From the NCBI GenBank assembly GCA_016706865.1, contig JADJIS010000002.1:744001-808000 (forward strand): a stretch of 64,000 bases of DNA, in the 5' to 3' direction. This document shows, piece after piece, positions 60,282 through 64,000 of the stretch. The DNA comes from Bacteroidota bacterium (lineage in GTDB: Bacteria; Bacteroidota; Bacteroidia; Chitinophagales; BACL12). The position numbers were made by a program, and so were the translations under genes. How positions within the stretch are numbered: the first letter of the stretch is position 1; each line of letters begins with the position of its first letter. Under the pieces are notes generated by a model. It made no database searches, had not been told where the DNA came from, and saw only the letters and a list, made by a program, of their open reading frames with translations.

Positions 60282-62147
60282 ATGCGTTATATCCTTTTTA
60301 CCTCTATTTTTCTATTCCTGGCCAGTAATATTAATGCTCAGGAAACAAAGCAGGTGTTGCAATTTCCCTTGCAGTCCACCATTAATTTTTCAGAAATTAA
60401 AACACAGTGGAACCCTCAGTTATTATGTCTCGAAATGCCTGCTCCCGGTTCAGAAACCTACAGAAGATATTTAATTGATCTTAAAAATGACTTATATGGC
60501 AACCGAACCTTTGGTTCCGAAAATAATTATAAAGAATCCGAAATAAATAATCTTCCGGATCCGGCAATATTGACAGGATGGGAGGGCAATATCATGGGAT
60601 CTGGAGTTCCTAACGATAATGATATGGCTATTTCAAATGATGGAAAAATAATTTCTGTAATTAATTCCTCCATTTACATCTACGATACTTTAGGAACTTT
60701 ATTGAAATCTGTTTATTTGTCCACCTTTGCCGATACACTTGGCATTGCTGCATCTTCTTTTGATCCCAAGGTAATGTATGATCCCCGTGCGGATAAATTT
60801 ATTTTATTGTTTCTTAATGGATTTACACCCGAAACTAGTTTAATTACAGTTGCTTTTTCTAAAACAAATGATCCTACTGGTGAATGGAATTTTTATGCCT
60901 TGCCTGGTAATCCTAAAAATGATACCTTATGGACTGATTTTCCAATGATGGCAATCACGGAAGAAGAATTATTTCTTACCATTAATTTAATTATTCCCGA
61001 TGAACCATGGCAAACTGGTTTCAGCGAAACACTTATCTGGCAAATGAGTTTGGATAAGGGTTATGCAGGAGATTCTTTAGATGCAGTTTTTCACGACAAT
61101 ATATTTTTTGGAGGTAAACCCATTCGCAATTTAAATCCTGTAAAAGGAGGCGAAACTACTTATGGTCCTGATATGTATTTTTTGAGCAATAGAAATTTTT
61201 CTCCGGAAAATGATACTATATTTATTGTGCATGTTACGGGATTGTTGGATGATCCGGGAACTGAAGTGGAAATTGATTATTCCATCGCCAATAAAAAGTA
61301 CGGTGTTCCTCCGCAGGCGAGGCAATATCTCACCCATATTTTTGATACTAATGATGGAAGGGTATTAGGTTCATTTTATGAGGACGGTCAAATTCAATTC
61401 GTTTCGAATTCTCTTGATCCTGCTACCGGTTTCTGCGGAATTTATCATGGTGTAATTACAGATCTGGAAGGAGAAAAAACAATTGTTGCAAATATTATTG
61501 GGGATGATACTTTGGATTTCGGTTATCCGAATATTTCTTATTCAGGACATTATGATGGTGATAATCAATCTATTATTGTATTCGATCATACAGCGCCAAC
61601 TGTTAATGCCGGAATGAGTGCCATTTATTTTAATTGGTATGCATACTCTGATGCAGTAAATATTAAAACCGGAGATACTTACGTAAATGTTTTATCAGGA
61701 GCTTATGAACGTTGGGGAGATTACACGGGATCACAAAGAAGATATAATCATCCGGGTGAAGTTTGGGTAAGTGGAAATTTTGGAAAGTTTGTAGAAACAT
61801 TTCCATTTTCCAGCAGAAATAATGCAACATGGATAGCGAAATTAGAAAGTAATGATGTGCATGCAGCAGATATTTTATCATCTGAAAATGACTTACAATC
61901 AAAAGTTTATCCAAATCCCTTTGAAAACTATTTTACCACAGAATTTGAATTGCCCAAATCAGGTGAGGTGGATATCCGAATTTATGATTTAAATGGAAAA
62001 TTAATCAAACACCTTTTAAATACACAGGGATCAAAAGGGTTGAACATATTTTCTTTTTCCATGGAACCTTTGGCTGCCGGTAATTATATTTTGGAGATTA
62101 AATTGGATGGTATGGAATATGCCACATCGCAGATAAATAAACAATAG
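60282..62147 (+). CDS. Secreted protein with T9SS C-terminal sorting domain (1)
   Basis: 621 residues with a signal peptide (YILFTSIFLFLASNINAQ). The body has regular short strands and motifs such as PNDNDMAISNDGKIISVINSSIYIYD, MYDPRADKFILLF and WTDFPMMAITEEELFLTIN, compatible with a beta-propeller-like extracellular domain. The last 80 residues are a type A Por sorting domain (VYPNPFENYFTTEFELP, IRIYDLNGKLIKHL, LAAGNYILEI). Exported by type IX secretion to the cell surface; ligand or substrate unknown. Confidence 0.88.
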   Translation: MRYILFTSIFLFLASNINAQETKQVLQFPLQSTINFSEIKTQWNPQLLCLEMPAPGSETYRRYLIDLKNDLYGNRTFGSENNYKESEINNLPDPAILTGWEGNIMGSGVPNDNDMAISNDGKIISVINSSIYIYDTLGTLLKSVYLSTFADTLGIAASSFDPKVMYDPRADKFILLFLNGFTPETSLITVAFSKTNDPTGEWNFYALPGNPKNDTLWTDFPMMAITEEELFLTINLIIPDEPWQTGFSETLIWQMSLDKGYAGDSLDAVFHDNIFFGGKPIRNLNPVKGGETTYGPDMYFLSNRNFSPENDTIFIVHVTGLLDDPGTEVEIDYSIANKKYGVPPQARQYLTHIFDTNDGRVLGSFYEDGQIQFVSNSLDPATGFCGIYHGVITDLEGEKTIVANIIGDDTLDFGYPNISYSGHYDGDNQSIIVFDHTAPTVNAGMSAIYFNWYAYSDAVNIKTGDTYVNVLSGAYERWGDYTGSQRRYNHPGEVWVSGNFGKFVETFPFSSRNNATWIAKLESNDVHAADILSSENDLQSKVYPNPFENYFTTEFELPKSGEVDIRIYDLNGKLIKHLLNTQGSKGLNIFSFSMEPLAAGNYILEIKLDGMEYATSQINKQ

Positions 62148-62251
62148 TAAGGAAAATATATTAATGTTCTCGTATGGGGAATTGATATTGAAAAAATGAA
62201 CAGCAAATATAATTGCTTTTGATTGTCAGTTTGATGTAAAAAAAATCTTCC

Positions 62252-62278
62252 TGTCATTGAAAAGAATTTTTCATGACA
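62252..62278. terminator. Weak hairpin in the gap between the two T9SS genes
   Basis: TGTCATTGAAAA and TTTTTCATGACA can pair with one bulge around GAAT. No strong T-tract follows; the remainder of 62148-62328 shows nothing else. Confidence 0.35.
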
Positions 62279-62328
62279 TTAGTATTGATGGAATATAATT
62301 ATTTTGTATATACATCAAAAAAAATGTT

Positions 62329-63972
62329 ATGAAAACATCATCTCTACTTTTTTTAGTCTTTGTATTGACAAAAATTTCCGCGCAGGAAATCGACTTTCTT
62401 CACATCAATGAAATGGATGCTTTGTTTGCCTCAGATGGAGTTTTGTTTTTTGATAATAATGAGATTGAAGCACATATGATATTTCCTGATCCCGTTGTCG
62501 GCGAAACTCCGGTTTCTACTATATTTTTAGCAGGACTTTGGGTAGGAGGTATTGATGATGGGGGATTATTACATGTTGCAGCTCAAACGTATCGTCAATC
62601 AGGAAACGACTTTTGGCCAGGTCCCATTGCTACTGATTATGATTACCCGGGATATGCAGAAAAATATGATGATGTTTGGGTCTGTAATAAAAGTACAATC
62701 GACGATCATATAACTAACTGGAATACAGTAGGATATATTGTTCCAGAATCCATATCTGATTGGCCCGGAAATGGTGATCCGATAAATGGAGAAGCGGCAA
62801 TTCTAGCTCCTTTTTTTGATTATAATAATAATATGCTCTATGATCCGGAAAATGGTGATTATCCAATTATTCGTGGTGATCAAGCTGCGTTTTTCATTTT
62901 TAATGACGATGCTGAATTGCATATGGAAAGCGGAGGAGAAAAACTAGGATTGGAAATTCATGCAATGGCATATGCATTTGACGCTCCTTCTGATAGCGCT
63001 TTGGATCAAAGTATATTTTTGAATTATGCAATTATAAATAAATCAACCAATAATTATAGCGATTTTATTATTGGAATGTTTTCTGATTTTGATATTGGCG
63101 CATATGATGATGATTATGTAGGATGTGATACTATGTTAAATATGTTTTATGGGTATAACGGAGATTTTGTTGATGGTCCAACTTCGCCAAATTACGGTCC
63201 ATTTTGCCCAGCCCAGGGTATCATGTTTTTAAATCACCCACTTTATGCTTTTAAACATTGGGAAAGTAGTTTTGAAGTTAATGGCTTTCCGGAAGTTGCA
63301 GATGATTATTATGAATATATTTCCGGATTATGGAAAGATGGGACTTCACAAACCTATGGAGGAAATGGCTATGGTGGTGATGTAAATACCAGATATGCTT
63401 ATCCTGGAAATATCTTCGACCCGGATGCATGGAGTGAAGTTTCACTCCATAATTCACCATACGACCGAAAGAGTACAGGGTCTGTAGGACCACAGGCTTT
63501 AAATAGTGGCGATACTATTTGCCTGGATATGGCATTTCCCGCAGCAATTGCATATGATACATTATTTTTAGATTCACTCGGATACGGTTATTTTCCGTGG
63601 TATGCTGTTTCCGTCTTAAAAGAACGTGCTGCTTCAATTCGGAATTTTTATAACACAACTTATTCAGATTGTTCGATTATATATTTAAGAAATCCGGATT
63701 TTGTAGAAGGAGTGGAGCAAGAACAATTGTTAGCTGCAAAAATTTATCCCAATCCGGCAAACACTGTAATTAATATTGAAATGCGCAATCAAATCCCGGG
63801 TGTTAAATTAATAGAAATTTGGAATGCATTTGGACAAAAAGTTCTCACTACTGAATTATTTGATACAGATGTGGTGCAAATAAATGTAAATGAATTCCCT
63901 GTAGGATTATATTTTATCCAAATTAATTCCCCTGTTGGAGAAACATTTACTGCTGGATTTCAAAAATTTTGA
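62329..63972 (+). CDS. Secreted protein with T9SS C-terminal sorting domain (2)
   Basis: 547 residues with a short signal peptide (LLFLVFVLTKISAQ). The body is rich in Asp/Asn/Gly/Tyr turns (FDYNNNMLYDPENGDYPIIRGDQAAFFIFND, IGMFSDFDIGAYDDDYVGCD), which look like calcium-binding EF-like or thrombospondin-3-like loops. It ends in a Por sorting domain (IYPNPANTVINIEM, IEIWNAFGQKVLTT, FPVGLYFIQI). Surface or released protein of unknown function, directly downstream of another T9SS cargo gene. The frame is complete, ending 28 bp before the window edge. Confidence 0.87.
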   Translation: MKTSSLLFLVFVLTKISAQEIDFLHINEMDALFASDGVLFFDNNEIEAHMIFPDPVVGETPVSTIFLAGLWVGGIDDGGLLHVAAQTYRQSGNDFWPGPIATDYDYPGYAEKYDDVWVCNKSTIDDHITNWNTVGYIVPESISDWPGNGDPINGEAAILAPFFDYNNNMLYDPENGDYPIIRGDQAAFFIFNDDAELHMESGGEKLGLEIHAMAYAFDAPSDSALDQSIFLNYAIINKSTNNYSDFIIGMFSDFDIGAYDDDYVGCDTMLNMFYGYNGDFVDGPTSPNYGPFCPAQGIMFLNHPLYAFKHWESSFEVNGFPEVADDYYEYISGLWKDGTSQTYGGNGYGGDVNTRYAYPGNIFDPDAWSEVSLHNSPYDRKSTGSVGPQALNSGDTICLDMAFPAAIAYDTLFLDSLGYGYFPWYAVSVLKERAASIRNFYNTTYSDCSIIYLRNPDFVEGVEQEQLLAAKIYPNPANTVINIEMRNQIPGVKLIEIWNAFGQKVLTTELFDTDVVQINVNEFPVGLYFIQINSPVGETFTAGFQKF

Positions 63973-64000
63973 GAATGTTAATCCTGCAAGGTATTGAATA

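Noticed and set aside
1..64000. tRNA, rRNA or known riboswitches
   Set aside because: I looked in all gaps over about 100 bp for cloverleaf-like or box-like conserved segments and saw none; a covariance-model scan would be needed to exclude weak ones.

Overview
The window is a chromosomal segment of a Bacteroidota bacterium, most like the free-living Chitinophagales/Sphingobacteriales-type lineages. The evidence is AT-rich coding sequence, no Shine-Dalgarno-like leaders, many start sites preceded by the Bacteroidota -7 box TAnnTTTG, three secreted proteins ending in type IX secretion (Por) sorting domains, a LemA/TPM/TPM cluster, a DUF4834 gene, a UpxY-type NusG paralogue and a CarB of about 940 residues. 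No rRNA, tRNA, CRISPR array, phage or classical insertion sequence was found. The base-level calls were made by eye; no search was run.

Layout. 0-5.9 kb: mreB-mreC (cell shape), purH, purN and a large lipoprotein, all on the minus strand. 5.9-8.6 kb: a wlbB/wlbA pair for an amino-uronic acid sugar, a NusG-like antiterminator and a LEA14-type lipoprotein. 8.7-16 kb: TPR histidine kinase, htpG, lysA behind a promoter-leader-terminator arrangement, aspS. 16-19.7 kb: methyltransferase, DNRLRE secreted protein, gamma-glutamyltransferase. 19.8-22.6 kb: a compact three-gene operon (AGMO-like alkylglycerol monooxygenase, TMEM86/YhhN lysoplasmalogenase, glycerophosphodiester phosphodiesterase) that reads as an ether-lipid turnover module. 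22.6-26.4 kb: CDF metal exporter and polA.

26.4-46.2 kb is housekeeping sequence (LemA/TPM, alkyltransferase-like protein, TrpF-like protein, trmB, an amino acid permease, three tandem POT transporters, TauE, rhodanese, a fatty acid hydroxylase family protein, pyrH-frr, fumC, a 58-residue DUF4834 protein) into which four related 0.5-0.7 kb units are set. Each unit is one four-helix-bundle gene of the S23/23S-rRNA-intervening-sequence/Avd-like family between two inverted arrays of a 6-7 bp repeat. The repeat word differs in every copy, but the architecture is constant: the 5' array starts at the stop codon of a co-oriented upstream gene, its purine/G-rich strand is the coding strand, and a TTAACCCTTAA-like motif lies 8-11 nt before the start codon. 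Solo arrays without a gene lie after other stop codons. This is the best candidate for an undescribed system in the window.

46.2-64 kb: carB, an alpha/beta hydrolase, an outer-membrane barrel, a family 2 glycosyltransferase, an orphan Opp-type ABC permease and a GAF-SpoIIE phosphatase. Next comes a polysaccharide export/assembly group (O-antigen ligase/polymerase, Wzz-like protein, flippase, family 4-type glycosyltransferase), then two large T9SS-secreted proteins running to the right edge.
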